Assembly: GCF_000143885.2 (NCBI RefSeq)
Contig: NC_018581.1
Span: forward strand, 5,084,001 to 5,148,000
Reading direction: 5' to 3'
Length of the DNA: 64,000 nt
Source: Gordonia sp. KTR9
Lineage (GTDB): Bacteria; Actinomycetota; Actinomycetes; Mycobacteriales; Mycobacteriaceae
Program-made: the position numbers and the translations under genes
Notes under the pieces: model-generated
What the model saw: only the letters and a program-made list of their open reading frames with translations
Told to the model about the DNA's origin: nothing
The model's database searches: none
Part shown: positions 43,751 to 51,750 of the stretch, piece by piece
Layout of the letters: every line of letters starts with the position of its first letter
Position numbering within the stretch: the first letter of the stretch is position 1

Positions 43751-44574
43751 GCGGTCCTCCGCATCTGCTCGCCCTGCATCTCGAAGATGAGGCGCTGCAC
43801 GTGGTTTGCGATCTCGGTGAAGGCGGGGTCGAGCAGGAGTTCGGGCGCACGTGGACGGTCGAACGGCACGTCGACGACCTCGACGACGCGGCCAGGGTGC
43901 GGTGACATCACCACCACCCGATCGGCGAGGAACACCGCCTCCGTGATGGAGTGCGTGACCATCACCGTCGTGGTGCGCTCGTGCATCCAGATGCGCTGGA
44001 GCTCGAGATTCAGGCGCTGCCGGGTGAACTCGTCGAGTGCGCCGAACGGCTCGTCGAGCAGCAGCAGCCGCGGATCGGTCGACAAGGCGCGTGCGATCGC
44101 GACGCGTTGCCGCATCCCGCCCGAGAGCTGGGAGGGCCGCTTGTCGGCGAATCCGTCCAGGCCCACCAGACCGACGAGTTCCTCGATGCGCTCGGGAGTG
44201 ATCCGACGACGCGACACGCGCGCGGGGAACGCGATGTTCCGACGGACGGAGCGCCAGGGCAGCAGAGCGGGCTCCTGGAAGGCGATGCCGAGTTCACCGC
44301 TGGTCCGGATATCCCGTGGCGATCGGTCGCCGATGGTGACCGAGCCACTCGAGCCGATCTCGAGGTCGGCGAGGATGCGTAGGAGGGTCGACTTGCCGCA
44401 GCCGCTCGGGCCCACCAACGCCGTGAACGATCCCGGTGCCAGTTCGACGTCGACGCCGGCCAGAGCTGTGACGGCCTTCGCGCCCGCGCCGTAGATCTTC
44501 GTCAGGTCTCGGACGACGATCGTCTCGTCCAGGCTTCCGGTGACGGCGATCGCCTCGTCGGGTCTCTGAGTCAT
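43747..44574 (-). CDS. ABC importer ATP-binding protein (SsuB/TauB type)
   Basis: ATPase of 275 residues with Walker A GPSGCGKST, Q-loop, signature LSGGMRQRVAIARAL and Walker B LLLDEPFGALD, followed by HSITEAVFLADRV, which marks the nitrate/taurine importer class. ATG 44574 with GAGGAG upstream is the start; the frame is open 20 codons further, into the palindrome region. First gene of the minus-strand operon ATPase, permease, binding protein, monooxygenase. Confidence 0.92.
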   Translation of the reverse strand: MTQRPDEAIAVTGSLDETIVVRDLTKIYGAGAKAVTALAGVDVELAPGSFTALVGPSGCGKSTLLRILADLEIGSSGSVTIGDRSPRDIRTSGELGIAFQEPALLPWRSVRRNIAFPARVSRRRITPERIEELVGLVGLDGFADKRPSQLSGGMRQRVAIARALSTDPRLLLLDEPFGALDEFTRQRLNLELQRIWMHERTTTVMVTHSITEAVFLADRVVVMSPHPGRVVEVVDVPFDRPRAPELLLDPAFTEIANHVQRLIFEMQGEQMRRTA

Positions 44575-44597
44575 GACGCTCCTCGCGACAGTTACTG

Positions 44598-44609
44598 ACA
44601 ACGTGTTGT
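44598..44609. promoter_or_regulatory. palindrome in the divergent ABC operon/tetR promoter region
   Basis: ACAAC-GT-GTTGT is a perfect 5-base-arm palindrome, 24 bases upstream of the ATPase start. A second, looser repeat AACAG...CTGTT lies at 44642-44662. Both fall between the divergent operon and the TetR gene, where a TetR dimer controlling both would bind. Confidence 0.5.
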
Positions 44610-44729
44610 TAAAAAGAGTCCACGGCGCTGTGGACATTTACAACAGGCTGACGGAAACTGTTACACGGGGTTCACAGCAGCAGTGGCCGAGGTCACGAGC
44701 GCCTCTTCGGATTCAACGATCGAGGACGG

Positions 44730-45371
44730 ATGACGAGCGAACAGACCAGGGACGGCAAGCCACGACGCCGCGTGGGGAGGCCGCCGCAGATCACCCGCGA
44801 GCAGGTCGTGGAGGCCGCCGTCCGGGTGGGCATCGACCAGCTGAGCATGGTGGGCGTCGCGGAAGCCCTCGGAGTGAATCACTCCACGCTCTACAACCAC
44901 GTCGCCGGACGTGAGGAGATGGTCGTCCTGGCGGTGGACAGCATCTTCGCGAATGCGCCGTGGCCCGAGATCACCGGGAGCTGGGAGGACGACGCGACCG
45001 CGCTGGTGGTCGAGCTGTGGCGCCTGCTGCGCTCGCACCCCGGTCTCGCCGACGAACTGGCCGGGCGATACCGGGTGTCCGAGGCGCTCGAAGAACTGCA
45101 GCCGCATCTCTGGGCCTTCGTCGAACGCCTCCGTACCACCGTCGCCCGCAGTGGCCTCGATCCGATCGACGTGATCGCACTGGCCGACATCCTGCTGGAG
45201 ATCTCGTATGCCCACGGCGCAGCCGGGTGGCGCTCCGACGACCACGATCCGCAGACCCTTCGGGGTGTGGGCGGGACGCTGCGCGACGCGCTCGCGGCCT
45301 CACTGTCGCTGCCGCCCGAAGAGATGCTCCGACGAAAGCTCGCCCTCGTGTTCCGCGGGGCGCAAGCCTGA
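44730..45371 (+). CDS. TetR-family regulator of the ABC/monooxygenase operon
   Basis: TetR protein of 213 residues with a basic N-terminal arm (RRRVGRPPQ), which often precedes the HTH in this class, and HTH LSMVGVAEALGVNHSTLYNHV. The C-terminal half resembles the TetR_C tetracycline-repressor-like domain. It faces away from the ABC operon, with palindromes in the 155-base gap, so it is its probable repressor. The inducer may be the aromatic substrate. Confidence 0.87.
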   Translation: MTSEQTRDGKPRRRVGRPPQITREQVVEAAVRVGIDQLSMVGVAEALGVNHSTLYNHVAGREEMVVLAVDSIFANAPWPEITGSWEDDATALVVELWRLLRSHPGLADELAGRYRVSEALEELQPHLWAFVERLRTTVARSGLDPIDVIALADILLEISYAHGAAGWRSDDHDPQTLRGVGGTLRDALAASLSLPPEEMLRRKLALVFRGAQA

Positions 45372-45484
45372 CGCGTCGCTGGTGCGCTGATCCGCGTCAT
45401 TCCGGGGCACATCGGTTCAGGGTGATCCGATGATCAGGTAGCCGAGATGCCCGGATTCCGTTATGTCCTGGTGGATTTCGCACT

Positions 45485-46214
45485 TCATTTCCCTTCGGCC
45501 TCGCGGGACACCGGCGCCCATTCGGCCCATTCATCCAGGCGTTGCTGGTAGATGTGCGGGGCGATCCGGGTGGGTTGCTCGCCGAAGAACACGCGCAGTG
45601 GCGCCTTCTCCGCTTCGACGATCTTGAGGATGGCCGAGCCGAAGCCGACGGGCTTCGGGCTCGCACCGCCTGCCCGTTGCGCCATGGCATCGTGGGTGGC
45701 CGCGGATTCGGGCAGTGGTTCGGCGACGGTGGCCGAGGCGCCATTCCAATCGGTGTCGAAGCCCCCGGGTTCGATGAGGGTGACGTCGACTCCGAATCCG
45801 GACACCTCCTGCGCGAGGGATTCCGTCAGTCCTTCCAGCGCCCACTTCGGCGCGTGGTAACCGCCGAGGGTCGGGAAGGCGGCGACGCCGCCGATTGTGG
45901 AGATCTGGATGATGTGGCCGGAGCCCTGCTTGCGCAGAATGGGAAGTACTGCCTGGGTGACGTGAAAGACGCCGAACAGGTTGGTGTCGAGCTGGTCGCG
46001 GAGTTGCTGCTCGGTGATCTCCTCTACGGTGCCGAACAACCCATAGCCGGCATTGTTGACCACGACATCGAGGGTTCCGAAAGACTTGTGCGCCGAGGTG
46101 ACCGCGTCGAACACCTGGCAGCGATCGGTCACGTCGAGCTGAATCGGAAGAATCGCGTCGCCGTACTTGTCGACGAGGTCGACAAGGGTGTCGGAGTTGC
46201 GCGCGGTGGCCGCG
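45485..46214 (-). pseudogene. SDR oxidoreductase lacking its N-terminal cofactor motif
   Basis: About 240 residues of a short-chain dehydrogenase that normally begins with a strand and a TGxxxGxG motif. The first homologous residues are DKVAATARN, the end of the second strand. About 25 residues, including the whole glycine motif and the start, are missing. NNAGYGLFG and a YxxxK site altered to YHAPK follow. The deletion joins it directly, head to head, to a TetR gene at about 46214. Without the cofactor loop it cannot work as a dehydrogenase. An in-frame ATG-like start upstream is fortuitous. Confidence 0.75.
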
Positions 46215-46811
46215 ACCTTGTCGATCCGTGAGCGCACCCGCAAGGTCGCGCAACCCGAATTGACCGCAGTCGCTCAGGATCTGATTCTTGCCCAGGACTT
46301 TGAGGACACGACGGTTGAGCAGATCGCGGCTGCGGCGGGATGTCGAAGCGTACGTTCTTCCGATACTTCGCGTCGAAGGACGATCTCGTCATCGGGAAGT
46401 ACGACCTGTTCGCCGAGCGGATGGCTGAAGCGTTCGATGCCCGTCCAGTCGACGAGCCGGTGTGGGAGTCCCTGCGTCGGTCTTCGACATGACGCTGGAC
46501 TACGTCGAGGATGACCACCAACGGGCGCGCAACGACGCGATGGAAGCAATCGTTCGCACCACTCCACAATTGACTGCGCGATACCTGGAGAAGATGCAGC
46601 GCGTGCAGGGTTGCTGACCGAACATGTCCGACATCGGCTCGGAGGCGAGCACCTCGAACCCACCGACCCTCGACCCGCATCAGTCGTCGGCGCGGCATTC
46701 GCTTGCGTGCAGGCGGCGCGACCGGCTTATCTCGCGTCGGACCGTGGTGAACCGCTCGCCCGCTACCTCGACGACGCGATGGCCGCGGTCCGGCAGGACG
46801 GAGTCATCTGA
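46215..46811 (+). pseudogene. TetR-family regulator, 5'-truncated and three times frameshifted
   Basis: The four segments of one TetR protein lie in successive frames: RERTRKVAQPELTAVAQDLI to IAAAAG; MSKRTFFRYFASKDDLVIGK to SLRR; FDMTLDYVEDDHQRARNDAM to RVQG; LLTEHVRHRLGG to the stop. One base is missing at each join (near 46339, 46480 and 46610). The first segment begins at the junction with the SDR, so the start codon is gone. Three independent lesions plus the lost 5' end show a dead gene. Confidence 0.8.
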
Positions 46812-46835
46812 GTCGGGCCGGCTGGTGTGACTCCC

Positions 46836-46950
46836 CGGAGCTTCCTCTGGATGAGTTCGGCGCTGATCAAGCAATCCGCAAGCCGATGCCCGGGCGTGTG
46901 TTCGATCCCGCGTTGTACAGACCGTCGACCTTGCGCGACCTGTTCGTCGG
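46836..46950 (-). pseudogene. fragment of a crtI 3' end
   Basis: About 115 bases match the last part of the intact crtI (around 51790-51910) at roughly 85 percent identity, same strand. The encoded remnant reads CLISAELI-type residues and KKLRG with one substitution, preceded by the conserved RPGIG and the DGLY segment. One base is missing in the middle. Similarity stops abruptly on the upstream side. It lies 4.9 kb from the intact gene; see findings. Confidence 0.75.
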
Positions 46951-47048
46951 TCAAGGGGGTCCGGCGTAGTGCTTTCGTCCAGCCGACGGGCGGAGGGACC
47001 CGGAATGCTCCGGCGACCGCATCGCGATTGCGGGTCACCGACGCCGCC

Positions 47049-47672
47049 TCAGCTCGGCACCGGGCGAGGGAGTAAGGCGAACGCGCTCTCCGCGATCGAG
47101 GTCAGGCGAGCAGGACTGAGGCCTTGTGCGCCAACGACATCCATTCCACGGACGACGGCCATCAGGAGGTAGGCGAGATCGTCGGGGTCCGCGTCGGGAT
47201 CAATGTCACCGACGCGCTGCGCTGCTCGCAGACACTCGGCCACCGCTGTCGCGACCGTCGCGGAGCAGGCCTCGGCCAGGCGTTTCATCTCGGGGTCAGA
47301 GCTCCCGAGTTCGAGCGCCATCTTGGCAGCGAAACAGGCCGCCGCAGCCCGATCGGAAGCGGGGGGTACGTCGGCGGCTAATGGCACACCGTTGACAGCG
47401 CGGAGCAGAAACTCGTGCAGTCGTTCCAGAGCACCCTCGTCCGGGCCGTTGAGCGCGGTGGGGACGAACTGCTTCAACCGGGCGGAGTACCCGGACATTG
47501 CTTCCAGCAGCACCCCGCGCTTGCCCTCGAACGCGGCATACAGGCTGCCGCGCCCCAGGCCCGTCACGGCGCTGATGTCATCGACACTCGTCCCGCTGTA
47601 GCCGGTGGTGCGGAATTGCCGTTCGGCGGCGTGGACGACGTGGTCCCGCTCGAATGTTCGTGGTCGTGCCAT
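47049..47672 (-). CDS. TetR-family regulator of the SDR/MFS/TrxR-like cassette
   Basis: TetR protein of 207 residues beginning MARPRTFERDHVVHAAERQF. HTH TSVDDISAVTGLGRGSLYAAF at residues 28-48, and a TetR_C_33-like ligand domain. It is divergent from an SDR/MFS-exporter/oxidoreductase operon. Two 20-base repeats in the 130-base gap are probable binding sites. By analogy with LfrR-type regulators it represses the exporter until a drug binds. Confidence 0.87.
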   Translation of the reverse strand: MARPRTFERDHVVHAAERQFRTTGYSGTSVDDISAVTGLGRGSLYAAFEGKRGVLLEAMSGYSARLKQFVPTALNGPDEGALERLHEFLLRAVNGVPLAADVPPASDRAAAACFAAKMALELGSSDPEMKRLAEACSATVATAVAECLRAAQRVGDIDPDADPDDLAYLLMAVVRGMDVVGAQGLSPARLTSIAESAFALLPRPVPS

Positions 47673-47700
47673 ACCCAGACAGTAGGCCGGCCCCTCATTG

Positions 47701-47750
47701 TTGACAAGTCAGTACATAACTGGTTCGCTGTTGACCGTTCAGTACAAAAC
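47701..47750. repeat. two 20-base direct repeats, candidate TetR operators
   Basis: 47701-47720 and 47731-47750 share 16 of 20 bases: TTGAC at the start, CAGTACA in the middle and AAC at the end. They are exactly 30 bases apart, just under three helical turns. They occupy the gap between the divergent tetR and the SDR gene, and the first copy also contains TTGACA, a -35 consensus for the plus strand. Confidence 0.6.
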
Positions 47751-47802
47751 ATCTGATGACCCATCCTCCTGGGCGTGAAGGATTCACGCCCGCAGCCGAA
47801 AG

Positions 47803-48624
47803 ATGAACATGCAGAACCCTTTTCGCGTGGCCCTGGTGACCGGCGCTTCCTCGGGAATCGGGCGAGCGGCAGCGCTCGCCCTCATAGACGCCGGCTTCGC
47901 GGTGGTCGGCACGAGCCGTAACGCGGCGAACATCGAGTCGCTTGCCGGGGTGACGTTCCTCGACCTCGACGTGGCCAGCGATGAGTCGGTCCGCACACTG
48001 GTCGATAAGGTCATCGAGAAGTTCGGTCGGATCGACGTGCTGGTCAACAACGCCGGCGTGGGAGCGGTGGGCGCCGGCGAAGAGAGCTCGATCGAGCAGA
48101 CCCGGGAGGTCTTCGACATCAATGTGTTCGGGCTGATACGGATGACGAACGCAGTACTGCCCCACATGCGCGCTCAGGGCGGCGGGCGCGTAGTCAACGT
48201 CTCCTCCGTACTAGGTCTGATCGCCGCCCCCTACATGGCGGTCTACGCCGCCACCAAGCATGCGGTCGAGGGTTACTCCGAGTCCGTCGACCACGAGCTT
48301 CGCGAGCACGGCATCCGGATGCTGCTGGTCGAGCCGGCCTACACACGCACGGGTTTCGAAGCGAGCAGCCTGGCACCCGACGTGCCCCTGCCGATCTACG
48401 CCGAACAGCGTGAGATCTCCCGAGACGTGCTCGCCACGGCCGTGCGCAATGCCGACGACCCGGTCGTTGTCGCGAAAAAGATCGTCGCGGCCTCCACCGC
48501 GACCCACCCCAAGCTGCGGTACACCGCGGGCCCGATGGCGGCTCGTGTCAGCGTCCTGCGCAGGCTCGTGCCCTCGCGCGCGTTCGACAGACAGATCCGC
48601 AAACTCAACCGACTCGCCCCCTGA
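47803..48624 (+). CDS. SDR family oxidoreductase
   Basis: Short-chain dehydrogenase of 273 residues with TGASSGIG at residues 13-20, NNAG, a serine in VNVSSVLG and YAATKHA. It belongs to the classical group with an extended C-terminus (VAKKIVAA segment) common near TetR genes. First gene of a probable operon with an exporter and a thioredoxin-reductase-like protein, 60 bases before the exporter. Possibly inactivates or modifies the compound that the exporter removes. Confidence 0.9.
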   Translation: MNMQNPFRVALVTGASSGIGRAAALALIDAGFAVVGTSRNAANIESLAGVTFLDLDVASDESVRTLVDKVIEKFGRIDVLVNNAGVGAVGAGEESSIEQTREVFDINVFGLIRMTNAVLPHMRAQGGGRVVNVSSVLGLIAAPYMAVYAATKHAVEGYSESVDHELREHGIRMLLVEPAYTRTGFEASSLAPDVPLPIYAEQREISRDVLATAVRNADDPVVVAKKIVAASTATHPKLRYTAGPMAARVSVLRRLVPSRAFDRQIRKLNRLAP

Positions 48625-48684
48625 CCCGTCCGAATCACGGCGAGAGAGCGACTGCGCTCGTCCGCCGCTTCTCAGGAGCTACTG

Positions 48685-50325
48685 ATGCCCTTACTTGCAA
48701 ACACCCCCGTGTCGAACATGGCGGAGCCCTACGCACGGCGTTGGTGGGCGCTGCTGGTCCTGTGCCTGAGCCTGCTCATCACGGTGATGGCGAACACGTC
48801 ACTGATCGTCGCCGCCCCCGATATGACCACAGATCTCGGCCTGAGCAGCAGTGATCTGCAGTGGGTCATCGACAGTTACACGGTTCCGTACGCGGCGCTC
48901 ATGCTGGTGCTGGGCTCCATCGGTGACAAATACAGCCGACGCGGCGCACTGGTGCTCGGTCTGCTGATGTTCGCCGCCGGTTCGGTGATGGGAAGCATGG
49001 TCGACGAGACCGCACTGGTCATCGCGGCGCGCGCGATCATGGGTGTCGGTGCCGCGGTCGTCATGCCGGCGACGCTGTCTCTCCTGGTCGCGACGTTCCC
49101 TCGCGGCGAGCGGGGCAAGGCCGTCACCGCCTGGGCCGCGACCTCAGGAGTCGCGGTGGCCATCGGCCCGCTGGTCTCGGGTTGGTTGCTCGAGGACCAT
49201 GCCTGGGGCGCGACCTTCCTGATCAACGTGCCGATCGCCCTCGTCGCCGTCATCGGCGCGCTCGTCCTGGTGCCGCCGTCCAAGGCGGAGGGCATGGGTC
49301 GGATCGACTATGTCGGCGGTCTGCTGTCCATCGTCACCCTCGGCTCCCTGATCTACGGAGCCATCGAGGGCCCGCATTCCGGCTGGGGCGCCGGCCCGGT
49401 CACCGCCCTTGTCGTCGCCGCTGCCGGTCTGGCCGCCTTCGTGGCCTGGGAGCTACGTCACCCCCACCCGATGCTCGACGTCCGAAAGTTCGCGGTGCGG
49501 CCTTTCACCGGTTCGATGCTCGCGGTACTGGTCTTCTTCTTCGGCATGTTCGCCGTGCTCTACTACTCGACGCAGTTCCTGCAGTTCGTCCTCGGTTACG
49601 ACGCCCTGGAGACGGGCATCCGGCTGCTGCCGCTGGGCGCCGCGGTGTTCCTCGGATCTGCGATCACCGGAAAGCTCACCCCCAAACTCGGAGTGCGGGC
49701 CACGGTCGTGATCGGCATGATCATCGGCACCGCGGGTATGTTCCTGCTCGCCCGGATCGACGCCGGCTCGACGTACACCGACTTCGTGGCGCCGCTGCTG
49801 ATGCTGGGCTTCACGCTCGGCCTGAGCATCGCACCGGCAACCGACACGATCATGGGCTCCTTCCCCGACTCCGAGCTGGGCGTCGCCGGCGGCGCCAACG
49901 ACACGGCGCTCGAGCTGGGCGGGGCACTCGGCATAGCGATACTGGGCTCGGTACTGGGCACCGCCTACCGGGACGAGCTGACCGACCTGGCGGGCGACCC
50001 GCTCCCGGCCGAAGCGATGGAAATCGCCAAGGACTCCGTTGGCGCAGGCCTGGCCGTCGCGGGGCAAGTCGCGCAGGGCCCCTCGGTCGAGACCGCCCAG
50101 GCAGTCCTGGAGGCCGTCGACCAGGCCTTCGCCTACGGCGTCGCCCACACCAGCCTCATCGGCGCGATCGTGATGGCCGCCGGAACACTGATCGTCCTCG
50201 CAGTCCTGCCGGGACGGCGAGGGTTCGCGAGCAGGATCGACGAACCGCGAGCCGAGACGTCGGCAAACCAGGTGACGGATCCGGCGGACCACCATGCGCC
50301 CCGCCTCGACCTCCGACCGTTGTGA
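48685..50325 (+). CDS. 14-TM MFS exporter, DHA2/LfrA type
   Basis: Drug:H+ antiporter of 546 residues with fourteen hydrophobic segments. The loop after TM2 has GDKYSRRGALVLGL. TM5 has the antiporter motif (SGVAVAIGPLVSGWLLE, the GPxxGG-like motif C). The central loop has the GWGAGP hinge. It resembles mycobacterial LfrA and other QacA/EmrB-like exporters. Ribosome site AGGAGCTACTG before the ATG. This intact copy contrasts with the deleted exporter at 8.1 kb. Confidence 0.92.
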   Translation: MPLLANTPVSNMAEPYARRWWALLVLCLSLLITVMANTSLIVAAPDMTTDLGLSSSDLQWVIDSYTVPYAALMLVLGSIGDKYSRRGALVLGLLMFAAGSVMGSMVDETALVIAARAIMGVGAAVVMPATLSLLVATFPRGERGKAVTAWAATSGVAVAIGPLVSGWLLEDHAWGATFLINVPIALVAVIGALVLVPPSKAEGMGRIDYVGGLLSIVTLGSLIYGAIEGPHSGWGAGPVTALVVAAAGLAAFVAWELRHPHPMLDVRKFAVRPFTGSMLAVLVFFFGMFAVLYYSTQFLQFVLGYDALETGIRLLPLGAAVFLGSAITGKLTPKLGVRATVVIGMIIGTAGMFLLARIDAGSTYTDFVAPLLMLGFTLGLSIAPATDTIMGSFPDSELGVAGGANDTALELGGALGIAILGSVLGTAYRDELTDLAGDPLPAEAMEIAKDSVGAGLAVAGQVAQGPSVETAQAVLEAVDQAFAYGVAHTSLIGAIVMAAGTLIVLAVLPGRRGFASRIDEPRAETSANQVTDPADHHAPRLDLRPL

Positions 50326-50378
50326 CCCCTCGCCGACTCCTATCCGAGTACGGACCGAACTCGAAAGGGCTACCGACC

Positions 50379-50408
50379 ATGACCGACAACGAAAGGCAGA
50401 AACCATGA
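50379..50408 (+). CDS. nine-residue coupling reading frame
   Basis: ATG to TGA encoding MTDNERQKP. Its stop overlaps the ATG of the next gene (ATGA at 50405-50408), and an AAAGGG lies 11 bases before it. It could help load ribosomes for the next gene, as short upstream frames do. It is equally possible that it is never translated. Confidence 0.3.
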   Translation: MTDNERQKP

Positions 50409-51397
50409 CTGCAACCACATCCCCGTACGAGAGCGACGCACTGACCGAGGCGAGCGTCGACGTGGCGGTCATCGGCGGCGGCGCCGCAGGCCTGGGCGGC
50501 GCACTGATCCTCGCCCGCTCCCGCCGTTCGGTCGTCGTGGTCGACAGCGGCTCCCCACGCAACGCACCCGCAGAGTCCATGCACGGCTTCATCGTCCTGG
50601 ACGGCACCTCGCCGGCCGAGATCCTTCACCGGGGCCGCGAGCAAGTGCGCCAGTACGGCGGACGCATCGTCCACGGAGAGGTGGTCTCGGCCAGGCCTGC
50701 AGACCCATCAGCGGACGGAGACCTGCGGTTCACCATCACCCTGGCAGACGGCCGGATCATCACCACTCGCCGCATCCTCGTGGCCACCGGCCTCACCGAT
50801 GTCCTGCCGGAGCTGCCCGGGCTCGCCGAGCATTGGGGGCACAGTGTTCTGCACTGCCCGTACTGTCACGGCTGGGAGGTGCGCGACGAGCCCATCGGCA
50901 TTCTGGCCACCGGCCCGGTCTCCATCGTCCACACGTTCTTGTTCCGTCAGCTGACCGAGGACCTGACCTACTTCACCAACGGCACCGACCTCGACGAGGA
51001 CAACCGCGCCCGCTTCGCCGCCCGCGCCATCCGCGTCATCGACACCCCGGTCGCCGCAATGGTCAACGACGACGATGGTGCCCTCGCCGGGGTGCGCCTG
51101 ACCGACGGCCAGGTCGTGCCCCGGCGCGTCATCGCCGTCCTCGCACAGCTGCGGGCCCGCACCCACGGCCTGGAAGGCCTGAACCTGCCGCTGCAGGAAC
51201 CGCCGAACCTGGGCCACGGATTCGCCTCCGGCCCAGCCGGTATCACCGAGGTTCCGGGTATATGGGTGTCCGGCAACGCCACCGATCTGACCGCCCAGGT
51301 CGGGCCCGCGGCAGCTGCCGGCGCACTGGCCGGCGCCGACATCAACAGGATGCTCGCCATCGCCGACACCGACGCAGCCTTGCAGGGGAGCCGCTGA
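50405..51397 (+). CDS. thioredoxin-reductase-like NAD(P)/FAD oxidoreductase
   Basis: Flavoprotein of 330 residues. FAD site VIGGGAAGLGGALILARS at residues 21-38, and a redox Cys pair in HCPYCHGWEV (about residue 155), as in thioredoxin reductases. The NADP-binding glycine motif is weak: ILATGPVSIVHTF lacks the usual GxGxxG. This actinobacterial subfamily may accept electrons from other donors. GIWVSGNATD near the C-terminus completes the FAD site. Last gene of the SDR/exporter operon. ATG 50405 is favoured; the frame is open 37 codons further up, through the exporter end. Confidence 0.85.
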   Translation: MTATTSPYESDALTEASVDVAVIGGGAAGLGGALILARSRRSVVVVDSGSPRNAPAESMHGFIVLDGTSPAEILHRGREQVRQYGGRIVHGEVVSARPADPSADGDLRFTITLADGRIITTRRILVATGLTDVLPELPGLAEHWGHSVLHCPYCHGWEVRDEPIGILATGPVSIVHTFLFRQLTEDLTYFTNGTDLDEDNRARFAARAIRVIDTPVAAMVNDDDGALAGVRLTDGQVVPRRVIAVLAQLRARTHGLEGLNLPLQEPPNLGHGFASGPAGITEVPGIWVSGNATDLTAQVGPAAAAGALAGADINRMLAIADTDAALQGSR

Positions 51398-51430
51398 GAG
51401 ACCTGAGGATCCGCCTGCAGCTCTCAGCGG
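51391..51430 (+). terminator. hairpin spanning the stop codon of the TrxR-like gene
   Basis: CCGCTGAGAG (51391-51400) and CTCTCAGCGG (51421-51430) are perfect 10-base arms; CTG/CAG inside can extend the stem past a 2-base bulge. The stop TGA (51395-51397) lies within the first arm. No T-run follows, so it may slow or end transcription without being a classical terminator. Confidence 0.6.
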
Positions 51431-51750
51431 ATGACGAGTATCGCAACGAGTACTTCGGCGCGGTGTGATGACCGCGACGACCTCGACCGCGTCAGACCCG
51501 ATCGCGATAGGTGTACGCGTGGCCACCGAGGGACGCGGTCACGACTGCCACCGGTACCCGTGATGCCTGGAGATTGTGCCGTTCCTGGGGGGTGAGATCC
51601 TGCCGCGACCAGATCCACCGGGGACCGCGCCACCATGAACTCGGACGTGTCTTCTCCATGTCACCCGCACCTCTCGCTGTGAGCACTGTCACGCGCCCGT
51701 ACCCGGGTGACCTGGATTCCAAACCTCTATGGGAAAGCTGACATCGCAGG
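51431..51750. other. gap between the exporter operon and crtI
   Basis: About 320 bases. Apart from the possible 55-residue frame at 51492-51659 (minus) I see no gene, promoter or repeat that I can support. The stretch separates the convergent TrxR-like and crtI genes. Confidence 0.5.
51492..51659 (-). CDS. possible small protein, unknown
   Basis: A 55-codon frame from ATG 51659, with AGAGGTG ten bases upstream, encoding a basic, tryptophan-rich product (MEKTRPSSWWRGPRWIW). No family recognised. It stands alone between the TrxR-like gene and the end of crtI. Composition could also arise by chance in GC-rich DNA. Confidence 0.3.
   Translation of the reverse strand: MEKTRPSSWWRGPRWIWSRQDLTPQERHNLQASRVPVAVVTASLGGHAYTYRDRV

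Noticed and set aside
41667..43850. Long minus-strand open frame of over 700 codons overlapping the permease and binding-protein genes
   Set aside because: It is a GC-rich shadow frame, mostly Arg/Gly/His, with no family pattern; the permease in another frame on the same strand has clear helices and motifs.
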